64,000 bases of DNA, taken from the NCBI RefSeq assembly GCF_000712055.1, contig NZ_JOOA01000002.1, positions 2,888,001-2,952,000 of the forward strand. Reading direction: 5' to 3'. Positions 33,401 through 43,469 of the stretch are shown here, in pieces. Both the position numbers and the translations under genes were made by a program. A model generated the notes under the pieces. It was not told the DNA's origin. It saw only the letters and a program-made list of their open reading frames with translations, and searched no databases. The first letter of the stretch is position 1. Every line of letters starts with the position of its first letter. This stretch comes from Ruminococcus sp. HUN007. Lineage in GTDB: Bacteria; Bacillota; Clostridia; Oscillospirales; Ruminococcaceae.

Positions 33401-36400
33401 AGGGTACACTTACAGCAGGTGACAACTATGCGATTGAATTTGTTTCTGACAAGTTTACTGTAACACCTGCAGAATTTAATGTCAAAGCGAATGGTTATAC
33501 AGGCGCTTACGACGGTACGGATCATGGCATCGCAGCATCTTCAGATGTGGAAGACGCTAAGGTTTACTATCTTGTATCTGATACTGAACCTGCAGAAGCT
33601 GACTTTAAAGAAGCAGATATTACTGTATCACCAAAGTACAAGAACGCAGGAACCTATAAGATCTGGTACTGCATTACTGCGCCTAACTACAGTACAGTTA
33701 TCAGCTATCAGACAGTTGAAATAACAAAGGCTGCTGTTGCTCCGACAGTTTCAATAGCAAACTGGACATACGGAGAAAAACAGGGCGTTCCGAAGATCGA
33801 AGGTTTACCTGAAGGAACGGATTTCAGCGCTAAAGTAACCTATTACAAGAAGGGAAGCGACAAGGCACTCGGAGCTGAACCGACAGATGCAGGTGAATAC
33901 ACAGTTGCGGCAGTTATCGGTGAATCTGCTAATTATCTTGGCGGTACAGCAAAGGCAGATTTCAGGATAGCAAAGGCTGCAATCACACCTTCAGTAACAC
34001 TTGCAGGCTGGAAGAACGGTGAAACTGCAAACGATCCGGTAGTAACAGGTGATGCCGGAAACGGTACTGTAAAATTTGAATACAAGGCTAAAGGAGCTGA
34101 AGACAGTACATACAGTGAAACAGTTCCGACTGCTGTTGGAACATATGTAGTAAAGGCTTCAGTTGATGAAACTGCAAATTACAAGGCAGGTACAGCAACT
34201 GTCGAATTTACCATAGGACACGGTCACAGCTATTCAGATAAGTGGAACTATGACGAAAGCAAACACTGGCGCGAATGCACTTCTGCCGAAGGCGAATGCG
34301 ATGCACAGAAAACTGATGTCGCTGAACATACATTTACAGAATGGAAAGTGACAAAGGAAGCAACATGTGAAGAAGCAGGAACAGAAAGCAGAAAGTGTAC
34401 TGTATGCGGCAAGGAAGAAACCAGACCGGTTGCAGCAACAGGCCACATGTATGGTAAGCCGGAATACACATGGTCAGCAGACGGAAAGACATGCACAGCA
34501 ACTGTTATTTGTGAGACAGACAAGAAGTTTACAGTAACAGAAACAGTTGAAGTGACAAGTGAAATAAAGGCACCGGCATCATGTGAAAAGGCCGGCGTTA
34601 CAACATACACAGCAGCATTCAAAAATGAACTGTTCACATCACAGACGAAAGATGTTGAAGATATTCCGGCTACAGGACATAAATTCGGTGACTGGAAAGT
34701 AACGAAGGAAGCAACCTGTGACGAAGACGGCAGCGAAAGCAGAAAGTGCGAATACTGCGGTAAGGAAGAAACAAAGGTTATCCTTGCAGAAGGCCATGAG
34801 CTTGGTGACTGGACAGTAACAAAACCGGCAACCTGTGAAGAAAAGGGTATCGAAACAAGATACTGCACACATGATGACGGAACATTCGAAACAAGAGAAA
34901 TCCCGGCAATCGGACATAGGTACGGTGAACCTGTATACACATGGTCAGATGACGGAAAGACATGCACAGCTTCAGTAACATGTGAGAATGACAAGACATA
35001 TGTGGTAACTGAAACAGCGGTGATCACAAGCGTAGTTAAGGCAGCAGCAACATGTGATAATAAAGGCATAACAACATACACAGCAACATTTAAGAACGAA
35101 CTTTTCAGTACGCAGACAAAGGACGTTGAAGACGTTCCTGCAGCAGGACATGAGTTTGGCGACTGGGAAGTAAGCAAGCAGCCAACATGTACAGAAAAGG
35201 GAGTTCAGACAAGAAAATGCAAAGACTGTGATGAAACTGAAACACAGGAGCTTCCGGCAACAGGACACAGATACGGAACACCTGTATACACATGGTCAGA
35301 TGACGGAAAGACATGCACAGCTTCAGTAACATGTGAGAATGACAAGACACATGTAATAACAGAAGAAGCAGTGATCACAGGTGCAGTTAAGACAGCAGCA
35401 ACTTGTGATAATAAAGGCATAACAACATACACAGCAACATTTAAGAACGAACTCTTCAGTGCGCAGACAAAGGACGTTGAAGACGTTCCTGCAGCAGGAC
35501 ATGAGTTTGGCGACTGGGTAGTAACAAAGCAGCCAACATGTACAGAAAAGGGAGTTCAGACAAGAAAATGCAAAGACTGTGATGAAACTGAAACGCAGGA
35601 GATTGCGGCAACAGGTGAACATAAGTTCGGTAAGTGGACCATCAATATTGTTGCAGGTCCGGATGGCGACGGTGAAAAACAGCATGTCTGCGATGTATGC
35701 GGCAAGGTGGAGAAAGAAGCCACAAAGTACGATGACGAAGTTAAGCCGACTGAACCGGGAACACCGGAAGATGAAGATGCATCTGGTAAGATCGAGAACA
35801 TAACCGATCCGAAGGAAAATGCATGCGGCGGTACTATCGAAGTAAGCAAGAGCGATATTCTCGAAACATTCCCGCTTGAAAAGGAAGAACTGGAGAGCGT
35901 TGAAAACGGCAGCGACATCAGTCTTAAACTTGAAGTAAAGGATATTGCAGAAGAAGTAAAGGCTTCAGAAGAAGCGGACAAGATAAACGCTGCAGTAGAA
36001 ACTGCAATTGAAAAACTTGTTGTCGAAATGAATGAAGACAACAGTGTTGCTGAAGAGAAGAAGGCTGAAGAAATAGCAAAGGTAAAGAATGCTAAGGTTG
36101 CAGCTGTACTTGATGTAACAATTGAAAAGTTCATCGACGGTGAAGATGCCGGAAGAGTTACAGAGCTTAAGAAACCGCTTCGTGTTTATATCAACCTCCC
36201 TGAAGGCCTTTACGAAGAAGGCAGAAGCTACTTTGTGGTTCGTGAACATAACGGCGAATACGAAGCACTTGAACTTCATATCATCGATGCCACAAGAGGC
36301 TGGTTCGAATCACAGTATTATTCTAAGTTCTACATCATGTATACAGAAAAGGCGCCGGAACCGATAGTCGAACCAGATCCAGTAGTCGAACCGGAACCAG

Positions 36401-36774
36401 TGGTTGAACCGGAACCGGTGATCGAACCAGAGCCTGTAGTCGAACCAGAGCCTGTAGTCGAACCAGAGCCTGTAGTCGAACCAGAGCCTGTAGTCGAACC
36501 AGAGCCAGTGGTTGAACCAGAACCAGTCGTAGAACCAGAGCCTGTAGTCGAACCAGAACCAGTGGTTGAACCGGAACCAGTGGTCGAACCGGAACCAGTT
36601 CACGAACATAAATTCGGCGAATGGAAGACTTCACAGAACGCATCATGGCTCCACAGAGGTTATGAAGAAAGAACCTGTGAATGCGGAGAAAAGGAAACCA
36701 GAAGAGTCGAAGAAAGCTGGACAGAATGGCTGGTTGGTGCAATTGGCAGAAGACTCAGAAATCTTTTCCGCTGA
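30430..36774 (+). CDS. Giant secreted surface protein with MBG/Ig-like and Cys-pair repeats (2114 aa)
   Basis: A signal peptide (basic start, hydrophobic core about 10-24) leads to repeated beta-rich domains. About 190-640 are Ig-like units with long helical inserts that share the motif [13 protein letters not shown]. About 640-1260 are MBG/YDG-type repeats (KxYGxxDPxLTY...GTLTAGxNYxIxF). About 1260-1750 are six or seven repeats with paired Cys (TCEEKGxxTRxC, then CGKEET). Then come an acidic domain (about 1750-1975), about 13 copies of VEPEPV (36364-36600), a last HKFGEW repeat, and a basic tail. There is no LPxTG, SLH or dockerin, so the anchor is unknown. An adhesin role is likely. Expression is preceded by the unusual promoter region. 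Confidence 0.8.
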   Translation: MEQKHFWKRIAAGLLSLLIVAEYIPLNISTGDCFKESGIHNVLGMGSKDNVANAATTSIALNAEYSVGDTISNNTSNTVYIKENYYNNASDYVLALPSNSSVTISSFSYRAPNVNQPSKPARNKIVFSTNLSEYDSNGKYTCLTHDLFTVSGQDRTVEKVYVTSGSGTLTDPYVFDVKAYALPVLSNDNVIIADLTYDGTEKIPVLKYGDTTLVKDTDYTIVESEGDTTSAINAGTYTIHINGIKDYAGENVALTWKISKAYLKLTAAEGLKYTGTAQNLITGTVPEGTKFSLTQPEIVVKTNEEWRDVYQYKEAMEEAKDSATDYIDEQYYSFAEYVLDMYARCINSIGNGDVSASEFLDAALDSLSRMDAYVSDYNGHTFDTTSDAIKYINETIRDKTIEALTAEFNDDETEWSGTIPAGKDAKTYTFWYKGDGVNYKDTIRSMNVTIGKGILTLTPAELTYTGEAQNLITGTVPEGTKFTLTAPKAGLDYTAEKTKISGWISALNDKANNASSSEEGNYYYSAASALSYYYSVLNYLNKNYESNPANVMSEAVSSAGKMAQDVTPSDDVKEAIDYINTYIKDKTLNDAKARFATVEPDDWSDTITATNAGTYTVYYKGSGNYDDTVKNVTASIAKATPTPEAPTNLTAAFDKKLSDIELPDGWAWDAPDTSVGDVGNNTFAATFTPTDTANYNNYSADLTVAVTAISATPTAVGTLNATYGDTLADVDLPTVEDGSGTWGWKDAETTSVGNAGAQTFDALFTPTNANYSAVTKSITVNVAKANINVTAVAKSKNYGEDDPTLTYIADPLFGMDTFTGTLTRAEGETADTYAITQGTLTAGNNYNINFTGANLTINKAAIASEVSIANWTYGEKASEPSVANNPGKGEVTYTYYKGEEKLDGVPTSAGTYRVEASIAETENYEAGSASKEFTVAKKPLKITADKAGKVYGTADPALTYTLEGTLVGEDRITGSLTREKGDNTGEYTIGQGTLTAGDNYAIEFVSDKFTVTPAEFNVKANGYTGAYDGTDHGIAASSDVEDAKVYYLVSDTEPAEADFKEADITVSPKYKNAGTYKIWYCITAPNYSTVISYQTVEITKAAVAPTVSIANWTYGEKQGVPKIEGLPEGTDFSAKVTYYKKGSDKALGAEPTDAGEYTVAAVIGESANYLGGTAKADFRIAKAAITPSVTLAGWKNGETANDPVVTGDAGNGTVKFEYKAKGAEDSTYSETVPTAVGTYVVKASVDETANYKAGTATVEFTIGHGHSYSDKWNYDESKHWRECTSAEGECDAQKTDVAEHTFTEWKVTKEATCEEAGTESRKCTVCGKEETRPVAATGHMYGKPEYTWSADGKTCTATVICETDKKFTVTETVEVTSEIKAPASCEKAGVTTYTAAFKNELFTSQTKDVEDIPATGHKFGDWKVTKEATCDEDGSESRKCEYCGKEETKVILAEGHELGDWTVTKPATCEEKGIETRYCTHDDGTFETREIPAIGHRYGEPVYTWSDDGKTCTASVTCENDKTYVVTETAVITSVVKAAATCDNKGITTYTATFKNELFSTQTKDVEDVPAAGHEFGDWEVSKQPTCTEKGVQTRKCKDCDETETQELPATGHRYGTPVYTWSDDGKTCTASVTCENDKTHVITEEAVITGAVKTAATCDNKGITTYTATFKNELFSAQTKDVEDVPAAGHEFGDWVVTKQPTCTEKGVQTRKCKDCDETETQEIAATGEHKFGKWTINIVAGPDGDGEKQHVCDVCGKVEKEATKYDDEVKPTEPGTPEDEDASGKIENITDPKENACGGTIEVSKSDILETFPLEKEELESVENGSDISLKLEVKDIAEEVKASEEADKINAAVETAIEKLVVEMNEDNSVAEEKKAEEIAKVKNAKVAAVLDVTIEKFIDGEDAGRVTELKKPLRVYINLPEGLYEEGRSYFVVREHNGEYEALELHIIDATRGWFESQYYSKFYIMYTEKAPEPIVEPDPVVEPEPVVEPEPVIEPEPVVEPEPVVEPEPVVEPEPVVEPEPVVEPEPVVEPEPVVEPEPVVEPEPVVEPEPVHEHKFGEWKTSQNASWLHRGYEERTCECGEKETRRVEESWTEWLVGAIGRRLRNLFR

Positions 36775-36852
36775 TAACAGAATTCTTAAAACTGCGATGA
36801 ATGATCATCCGCATGTAAAACAAAATTAATGAGCGGCAGCTCATTTACAATC

Positions 36853-36890
36853 AAAAAGGCACTTTCAGCGTGAGCTGAAGGTGCCTTTTC
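36853..36890 (+). terminator. Terminator of the surface-protein gene
   Basis: Arms AAAAAGGCAC and GTGCCTTTT with inner TTTCAGC/GCTGAAG, ending in a T run. Confidence 0.9.
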
Positions 36891-36895
36891 TAATG

Positions 36896-36948
36896 AAAAC
36901 AGCATACCAGCTCACGTAAATACGCGGGTTGGTATGCTGAACTGTTTT
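36896..36948 (-). terminator. Terminator of the surface O-acylation operon
   Basis: Arms AGCATACC and GGTATGCT with core CCAGCTCACGTAAATACGCG; T runs occur on both sides, so it may work in both directions. It lies just after the ACP gene on the minus strand. The core is shared with the terminator at 49767. Confidence 0.75.
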
Positions 36949-36963
36949 ATATGGAATTTTTTA

Positions 36964-37209
36964 TCAGAGCTTTGTTCTTTCAGCAATGATGTCGATCATT
37001 TCGCCGACGTTCTTCATTGTTGAAACTTCCTTCATTTTGAACTTCATCTTAAAAGTGCTCTCAACTGCACTGATGAGATTGATGTGTTCAAGGCTGTCCC
37101 ATTCCTCGATGTCGTCGGCAACTGTTTCACGGGTTACAACTACGTCGTCAAGATCAAAAACTTCCCTGAAAACTTCATTCAGCTTCTTAAGTATTGCTTC
37201 TTTTTCCAT
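36964..37209 (-). CDS. Acyl carrier protein
   Basis: 81 residues, acidic, four-helix ACP pattern. The phosphopantetheine site is EEWDSLEHINLI, with the modified serine in DSL. It lies one base after the FkbH-like gene and is the last gene of the MBOAT/DHHW/FkbH unit. Its expected job is to carry an acyl or glyceryl group for transfer to a surface polymer, rather than general fatty-acid synthesis. Confidence 0.9.
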   Translation of the reverse strand: MEKEAILKKLNEVFREVFDLDDVVVTRETVADDIEEWDSLEHINLISAVESTFKMKFKMKEVSTMKNVGEMIDIIAERTKL

Positions 37210-37210
37210 T

Positions 37211-39004
37211 TTAGTATCCTCCGTTGTCTTTTACTTTTATTGATTTGTTTTTATTTTCATAACCGTCAATGTTCATTCTGAATGTACGGTCTCCGTTTTC
37301 GTTTTCGGATGTCTTTTCAAAGCCGAAGTCGGTGAAAAGATCTTTTACCATTGCATTCTTGGCTGTCTTGTAGTAGAAGCCGTTTATTACGCTTATACCG
37401 TTTTTGCGGCATATCTCCACGAGTCTGTCAAGCATTGCGTATTCCATTTCGCGCTTTAATACTCTGCAGCTCATCAGCCACAGGTCTATGTTAAGTTCAT
37501 TTCCTTCTTTCCGGCCTATTACTACGGAAACTATACCGTTGTCGCCGAATTTGTCAGCAAGACGTCCGTAGATTTTGATATACTGGTCGTCAGCGAAAAC
37601 ATCTTCCATTTCGTTTAAGGTATATCTCTTTGTTGTAAGATTGAACTGGTTGCTCTTGTTGGTAAGCTGAGTGATACGGGCGAGTGCCACGTCGTCGAAC
37701 TTGTCAATGTACGCTTCCATTTCAAGGCTCTTAAGATATTCACCGTAGTCCGAAAATTTCTTTTCCGCACCTGCACGCTGAATATTTGCACGGTACATTT
37801 CATTTCGTTTTATATCATCAGCGGTGTATGAAGTAAGTTCAAAGTAACCGTTTCTGTCAATGGTTTTGATATAGTCCTCGACATTGTTTACTTCAGGAAC
37901 TGCAATTCCGCTTATCTGTTCTGAAACGATGTTCCTTTCAGCCGGATTGTCGTCCACGAAAACGAAGCTGTCCGGAAGTATCGATATTTCTTCGGCAATG
38001 GCTTCGGTGTTCCTGTCCTTGTTGTCCCAGTTTGCTTTTATCACTACAAAGTCATCAGGGGTAAGCACCGTGTCAGGGTGCTTAAGACCGTCGATCGCAT
38101 TTTCGTAGTCGTTCTTGGAATTTACAGAAAGAAGTACACCAAGCTGCTTGTGAGCCTTTACGTAGCGCTGGAATTCGGTATATCCTTCTGCCATACCTGT
38201 TTCGTGGCCTATCTCGATGCCCTGCTGTCCGAGATCACCTACAACGCCGCCCCAGAGGGTGTTGTCAAGGTCGAGCATGAGCATTTTTCTGTTCTTGCCG
38301 AAAACAGATTTGATTATGTTGGAAAGATTATATGCAAATTCCGGTATTGCCTGTGTGTTCATGGCGTATTTGTACATGTACCAGGCGCTTGTATCATGCC
38401 ACTTTTCAAGTCCGTAGCAGGATGAGATGAAGTTAATGTCATTTATATAGAAGTTTTCGTTTTTACGTGCGTATTCAGCAAATTTTTCGTTGAGTCTTCT
38501 TATAAAGCTTATTTTTCCGTGTATGTCGGAAGCGTCCTTGTTTCCGAGAATACGGTAAAACGGAAGCTCGAAGTTGTTCTGAATAACCGGACAGCCAAAC
38601 TTTTCCTTTACGTTCGTCCAGACTTCCTCAAAGTGTCTGTACTGGTTTTCGAGCATTTCATTTATCTGCTCTTCTGAAGCGGACATATTGAATTCATAAA
38701 GCGAAAGATTGCGTGATGTCGTGTGGACATATACGATATCAGGAGCAAAGGACGAAAGTTCTTCGTTTCCGAAAACTGCATCCTGCCAGAACTGAGCATA
38801 TTCAGACTGGTAGAATTCCGGTTCAATTCCCTGGTCGAGCAGGAAAAGCTCAAGAATGTTTACTATTTCGTTGGTTGTTGAGCCGCCGAGTACGGCAATT
38901 TTCTTTTTAATGCGTCCGGTACCTGAAGCGAGAAGCTCTTTCTTTATTGAACGCTTCTTCTTCAGTATGTACGAACTGTCAAAAGGGTAACTCAGTGTTT
39001 TCAT
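37211..39004 (-). CDS. FkbH-like HAD-IIIC family protein
   Basis: 597 residues. The central HAD domain has LMLDLDNTLWGGVVGDLG (nucleophile Asp pair) and FVFVDDNPAERNIV. An N-terminal SGNH-like or helical region (1-200) includes VLGGSTTNE, and the C-terminal GNAT-like domain (about 440-590) includes the ARITQLTNKSNQFNLTT stretch typical of FkbH. FkbH proteins dephosphorylate 1,3-bisphosphoglycerate and load glycerate on an ACP. The ACP gene next door supports that. In this operon the product may be a glyceryl or acyl decoration of a cell-surface polysaccharide. Confidence 0.9.
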   Translation of the reverse strand: MKTLSYPFDSSYILKKKRSIKKELLASGTGRIKKKIAVLGGSTTNEIVNILELFLLDQGIEPEFYQSEYAQFWQDAVFGNEELSSFAPDIVYVHTTSRNLSLYEFNMSASEEQINEMLENQYRHFEEVWTNVKEKFGCPVIQNNFELPFYRILGNKDASDIHGKISFIRRLNEKFAEYARKNENFYINDINFISSCYGLEKWHDTSAWYMYKYAMNTQAIPEFAYNLSNIIKSVFGKNRKMLMLDLDNTLWGGVVGDLGQQGIEIGHETGMAEGYTEFQRYVKAHKQLGVLLSVNSKNDYENAIDGLKHPDTVLTPDDFVVIKANWDNKDRNTEAIAEEISILPDSFVFVDDNPAERNIVSEQISGIAVPEVNNVEDYIKTIDRNGYFELTSYTADDIKRNEMYRANIQRAGAEKKFSDYGEYLKSLEMEAYIDKFDDVALARITQLTNKSNQFNLTTKRYTLNEMEDVFADDQYIKIYGRLADKFGDNGIVSVVIGRKEGNELNIDLWLMSCRVLKREMEYAMLDRLVEICRKNGISVINGFYYKTAKNAMVKDLFTDFGFEKTSENENGDRTFRMNIDGYENKNKSIKVKDNGGY

Positions 39005-39022
39005 GATATCTCCTTTTTGGTT

Positions 39023-40500
39023 TTACTGGTTGAGCAGTACAGATAGATTATACGAGCCTGATCCGCCTGCTGCCGAGAATGTGTTCATGGCGAACAGAAG
39101 GTCGGTTGCTCCGTGTTCCTGCATGAAGTTTATAATATTCATATCGAAGTAACGCATGTCGATAACGAAGATGTTTTTGAATGATCCTGTAAGGAACGGA
39201 ACAAGTGCGTTGCCGTAGCTGTCCTTGATTATGAAAAGTGTTCTTTCGTTCGGAGCCTGCGTTTCAAGGTGAACTATCTGTTCGTCACCGCCCATGTAGG
39301 TGCAGTATGCCGATACGCCGTAGGCTTCCTGGAACAGTGAACCTTCATAGCTGTATTCAAATGATGTTGAATAGTATCTTACTGTGTAGTTCTTTTCCGG
39401 AACATAGTAAACAAAATCCTCCGGATTATCGTTGAGTGCAGCAGCACCTGAATATCCGTACAGTGTGCCTACGTAGTCAGGAATGACATTTTTTTTCGTA
39501 TGTGGATATATCTGCGAAAGGCACACCTGCTGTTTCCGCAAATTGTTTTGCCGCATAATATGCACCGAGAGCCTGCCAGTGATGGTCAGTTCTTGCATAT
39601 ATCGGTTCATCTTTGTGGTCTTTCAGGGTGTTGATCGTATTGATATCAGTGATATTGTTAAGCCGGCTTTTTATGTATTCCATTGAAGCGTTTTCATCGC
39701 CGTGGGAAATATCGGATTTATCCGGCCAGTAGAATGTCATCGCAGTAGGGCATACCATGTTGAAGACATTTACACCGTCGCCAAGTCTTGACTTGTATTC
39801 GTTGAGGACGGAAGCGTAGTCATCGCAGCATTCATCACTTCCGTAGAATATCATTATTCCGCGGTTTTTGTATATCATTATGTCGTTGCTGAGTTCTCCC
39901 GCATTGTCATCCGGCGGCGGAGGCGGTGCTTCAGTTACAGCTTCCGTTACCGGTTCGGTAACTGCTTCGGCTGTGACCTCAGTTACTGCTGCTTCATCTC
40001 CGGTAACGGCAGGAGGAGCTTCAGTGATTACAGGTGCAGTAACCGGCGGCGCTGTAACTCTGGCGTTTGTTCCTGCAGGAGAGTTGAATTTGTTTGCGGC
40101 AGCACTGCCGTTGTTTACAGTGTATACCTTGACCCCGCCCATTTCGATGCCGGCGTGGTCTTTTATTGATGCTGCAAGATTTTTGAGTTTTGTTCGTTTC
40201 GGTGTGGTGTCGTTGAAAAATTCAGAAAGACCGTTTGAGAATTCGCCGCTTAAAAGCGTTTCCTTTGAAAATACAGGAAACGGAGCAAGCTTACGGTTCT
40301 CAGTGTCGGACATGACAGGCCTTTTTCCGAGAAGGAGAAAAACCTGATGTACCGGCAAGCAGGAAAGCAAAAAGAGTAACGTTTATACGGTTCAGTCTTT
40401 TTCTGAGTTTAACGCGGCGTTCCTCAACTGTGACCACTGGTTCAGGAAGTTTTACGTCTATTTCTATGTTTTCAATTTTGTTTGTAAAATTCTTTTTCAA
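39023..40500 (-). pseudogene. DHHW-family surface acylation protein, broken by two frameshifts
   Basis: Three frames together make one protein of about 490 residues. The start at 40500 gives a cytoplasmic tail and the beginning of a membrane helix (VTLFAFLLAGTSGF). After a one-base shift near 40320-40345 the frame continues as LLLGKRPVMSDTENRKLAPF with a Pro/Thr/Val linker and the DHHW motif (ARTDHHWQALGAYYAAKQF). A second one-base shift in a run of eight A (minus strand, near 39489-39496) moves to the frame ending at 39023. Removing one base at each point restores the reading. DHHW proteins are AlgJ/AlgX-like partners of MBOAT acyltransferases. Sequencing error, decay or phase variation are all possible. 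Confidence 0.75.
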
Positions 40501-40515
40501 CTTGACATCTCCTTG

Positions 40516-41926
40516 TCAGAATCTGAAATAAAGGAACGGACTGTTTGTTGAATCTACGAGAAGGACCGTGGAAACTGCGAGAAGCAGTACTGTGTATACA
40601 ATCTTCATTGTGCCGAATGATGCGATCTTAAATTCTGAAGATTCGTCATCGGTCTTAAAGAGGTTTTTAACAGGGAAGCAGCCGATCACTGCTGCAGTGA
40701 TAAGGAAAAGGTTGTTTACGAACGAAGTCCTTACTGTTTCATCAATAAGTGCGTTGCCGTTGAGTCCGATGAGATTTCCGAAGAAAACTCCGAGCTTTCC
40801 GAAATCTTCAAAATAGAAAATACCGAATCCGACAACAATGATGATCTTGTTGAATATATGCTTTACTGCGGCCGGTATCTTCTTCATTCTCTTCTTTCCG
40901 ATAAGACGTTCTATGTAGATGAATACACCGAAGTAGAGTCCCCAGAGAACGAAGTTCCAGCTTGCTCCGTGCCACAGACCTGTACAGAACCAGACTATGA
41001 AAAGGTTGAGTGTCGGTATTCTTTTTCCGAATACAGGAATATAGAGCAGGTAGTCACGGAAGAACGAGCCCAGTGATATATGCCATCTCTGCCAGAATTC
41101 CGTTACATCTTTGCAGAGGAACGGGTAGTTGAAGTTTTCGTTGAAGTGGAATCCCATTATTCTGCCCATACCGATGGCCATATCAGAGTATCCTGAAAAG
41201 TCAAAGTAAACATACATGGCGTAGAGTACAACTGCGTACCATGTACCGGCAACTGAAAGCTGTGCAAGATCTTTCTTTTCAAAGAAATTCTGAACTATCG
41301 GATACAGACTGTCGGCTATGACTGCCTTTTTTGCAAGTCCGATAACGATCCTTGTAATGCCTTCGCTGATATCTTCGGGTGTTGATTTTCTGTCTGTAAG
41401 CTCATTTTCGATATCGCTGTAACGTACAATAGGTCCTGCAACGAGCTGAGGGAAAAGAGAGATGTACATCAGAAAACGGAAGTAGTTTTTCTGTACCTTG
41501 ACTGAATCCCAGTGACAGTCAATTGTGTAGGACATGGCCTGGAAGGTGTAGAAACTTATACCGATAGGAAGCTTGATATCAGGAACGTAAAGATCAAGTG
41601 AGAATATGCTGTTTATATTCTCCATGATAAAGCCTGTGTACTTGAAAACAACAAGCATTCCGATGTTTACAAAAAGTGAAAGCCCGAAGACGAATTTTGC
41701 GAAAAATCTGTCACGGTACATGTCTATCAGACGACCGGAAACATAGTTGAGTATGGTGCTGCACAGGAGCAGAACTATGTAAGCCGGGTCGCCCCATGCG
41801 TAAAAAAGTAAAGAAAAAATGATCAGTACTGCGTTTTTAGCTTTTATTCCGTGCGCGACCTTGAAATAAAAAAGTAAAAAAAACTGCAAAAAATACATAA
41901 ATGAAAAATAAACTGGAAAATACCAT
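40516..41926 (-). CDS. MBOAT family O-acyltransferase, N-terminus frameshifted
   Basis: About 470 residues and 10 or so membrane helices. Family marks are SYTIDCHWDSV, YFDFSGYSDMAIGMGRIMGF, FWQRWHISLGSFFRDYL and TGLWHGASWNFVLWG with the catalytic His. The canonical MBOAT start MVFSSLFFIYVFF lies at 41926 but in a different frame from the body. The two join if one T is removed from a run of eight near 41875-41882. Read as written, the open frame begins at 41934 with an atypical start. It transfers acyl groups across the membrane to surface polysaccharide, together with the DHHW, FkbH and ACP genes. Confidence 0.85.
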
Positions 41927-42009
41927 GCTGCCATCCTTTGTTCTTGAATTTCCGTTAATAGTAAATGTAGAAAATATCTTACTTTTACTATGATTTTGCA
42001 TACTATTTA

Positions 42010-42038
42010 ATTGTATACGTATCGGCGGTAAAAATCAA
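42010..42038 (-). promoter_or_regulatory. Promoter of the surface O-acylation operon
   Basis: On the minus strand: TTGATT at 42038-42033, a 17-bp spacer, and TACAAT at 42015-42010, about 85 bp upstream of the MBOAT start. Confidence 0.6.
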
Positions 42039-42071
42039 GTAGTAAATTAAAAAAATAATTGTAGTATATTG

Positions 42072-42100
42072 TTGAAATAATTATATGAAAATGTTATAAT
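42072..42100 (+). promoter_or_regulatory. Promoter of the diguanylate cyclase/sensor operon
   Basis: TTGAAA at 42072-42077, a 17-bp spacer, and TATAAT at 42095-42100, 35 bp before the ATG at 42135. Confidence 0.7.
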
Positions 42101-42134
42101 AATATAATAACGTGAAATACATAGGGGTGATTGG

Positions 42135-43430
42135 ATGTCTAATGCAGCTAGAAACCGTATATTACTGAATATTTTTCTTGTTATGTTCATTGCTTTCGGT
42201 ATTATAATCACTTCGTCCTATATGTTGTTTTCGAAAAATATTAAAAAGGATGAGTTTGTTGCATCTGAGGCTGCAGCCAGCTTTGCATCTATTGAAATAA
42301 ACGGGGATAAAGCGAAAAAATATGTAAGGACAAAAGAGACCGACGGCGATTACCAGATCGTTTTAAGGCATCTTATGGAGTATGTACATGACAGCAGAGT
42401 GAACCGTATCCGTGTGGTAAGCTACACAAGCACTGTAGCGTACAATATTTTTGACACCGGCGGAACCGAACTTGCCCAGAAGATCGCGTGCGACGACTAT
42501 GAAACAGAAATGAAAACAAAACTTGTGGAATGCCGTGAATCATGGAATGCCACAAGAGGAAATACAAATTATACATACCGTCCGGTCCGTACATCGGACG
42601 ATGTTTCAGTAGGCTACATAATTACAGAAAGCAGCGTGGTGAACAGCAATATCGTATCTCTTATGCTGATGGTATCCGCAGGTGCGGCTGTTCTGATCCT
42701 GGCAGCCTGCTGGATAGTTGCTGAAAAGCTTCGCAGGGATATTCTTATGCCTGTTGAGACTTTCAAGCTTACTGCTGATCAGATTTCAAAGAAAAAACCT
42801 GATGAAGCAATAAACAGCGAACTCCTCAACAGATTTGACAACGGAAGCACATATCTTTTCGGAGGTCTTGGAAAGTCGATCAGACGAATGGTTGAAGCTG
42901 TCGGAGTAGCCAAAGATGATGTCGACAAAGCCATTTACGAGGCAACTCATGACGTTATGACCGGGGTTTTCAATAAACGTCATTATGAAAACAAGGTTGA
43001 AAACTACAGCAAATGTTCATCGCTTCTCGTTATTTACTTCGATGTAAACAATCTTAAGCTGATGAACGACACACTCGGACATGAACGCGGAGACTATGTT
43101 ATCGAGCAGGCGGCCGAATACATTAAAAATCTTTCAGCGTCAAGGGAAAAAGACGTTGAATTCGACTGCTTCAGAATGGGCGGCGACGAGTTTCTGCTTG
43201 TTGTAAGAAACCGTTCGTACCGTGAAATGATCTCAATAGTAAATAAGCTTGATGAAGACTGCCCGGTGATAGTAAGTGCCGAAACAGACAGCGTCAAGTG
43301 TTCTGTTGCATACGGCTATGCATATGCCAAGGGAAGTTATGTATATGAACAGCTTCTTGCAGAGGCTGAAGACAACATGTACAGAAAAAAATATGAGATC
43401 AAGCAGCAGCTCAATATGCCGGACAGGTAA
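42135..43430 (+). CDS. Membrane diguanylate cyclase with intact GGDEF
   Basis: 431 residues. A membrane helix (about 8-30), an extracytoplasmic sensor domain (about 31-170), a second helix (about 173-196), a HAMP-like linker, and a GGDEF domain from about 275. The active site is intact: DVMTGVFNK, FDVNNLKLMNDTLGHERGD and FRMGGDEF. It should make cyclic di-GMP in answer to an external signal. No clear RxxD inhibitory site precedes the signature. It heads a four-gene run with gaps of 39, 20 and 14 bp. Confidence 0.9.
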   Translation: MSNAARNRILLNIFLVMFIAFGIIITSSYMLFSKNIKKDEFVASEAAASFASIEINGDKAKKYVRTKETDGDYQIVLRHLMEYVHDSRVNRIRVVSYTSTVAYNIFDTGGTELAQKIACDDYETEMKTKLVECRESWNATRGNTNYTYRPVRTSDDVSVGYIITESSVVNSNIVSLMLMVSAGAAVLILAACWIVAEKLRRDILMPVETFKLTADQISKKKPDEAINSELLNRFDNGSTYLFGGLGKSIRRMVEAVGVAKDDVDKAIYEATHDVMTGVFNKRHYENKVENYSKCSSLLVIYFDVNNLKLMNDTLGHERGDYVIEQAAEYIKNLSASREKDVEFDCFRMGGDEFLLVVRNRSYREMISIVNKLDEDCPVIVSAETDSVKCSVAYGYAYAKGSYVYEQLLAEAEDNMYRKKYEIKQQLNMPDR

Positions 43431-43469
43431 ATATTTCAGGGGACCGGGATCAGAAGGTCGGGGATAATT

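Noticed and set aside
34234..36134. Long minus-strand frames (up to 309 codons) opposite the surface-protein gene
   Set aside because: They mirror the repeated codons of the real gene, are Ser/Val-rich and have no promoter or ribosome site.
36335..36742. Minus-strand frames opposite the VEPEPV tract
   Set aside because: Low-complexity reverse translation of the repeat ([12 protein letters not shown]) with no other support.
41924..41934. The start at 41934 as the true MBOAT start
   Set aside because: The family start MVFSSLFF lies at 41926 in another frame, and a single-base shift in a T8 run joins it to the body.
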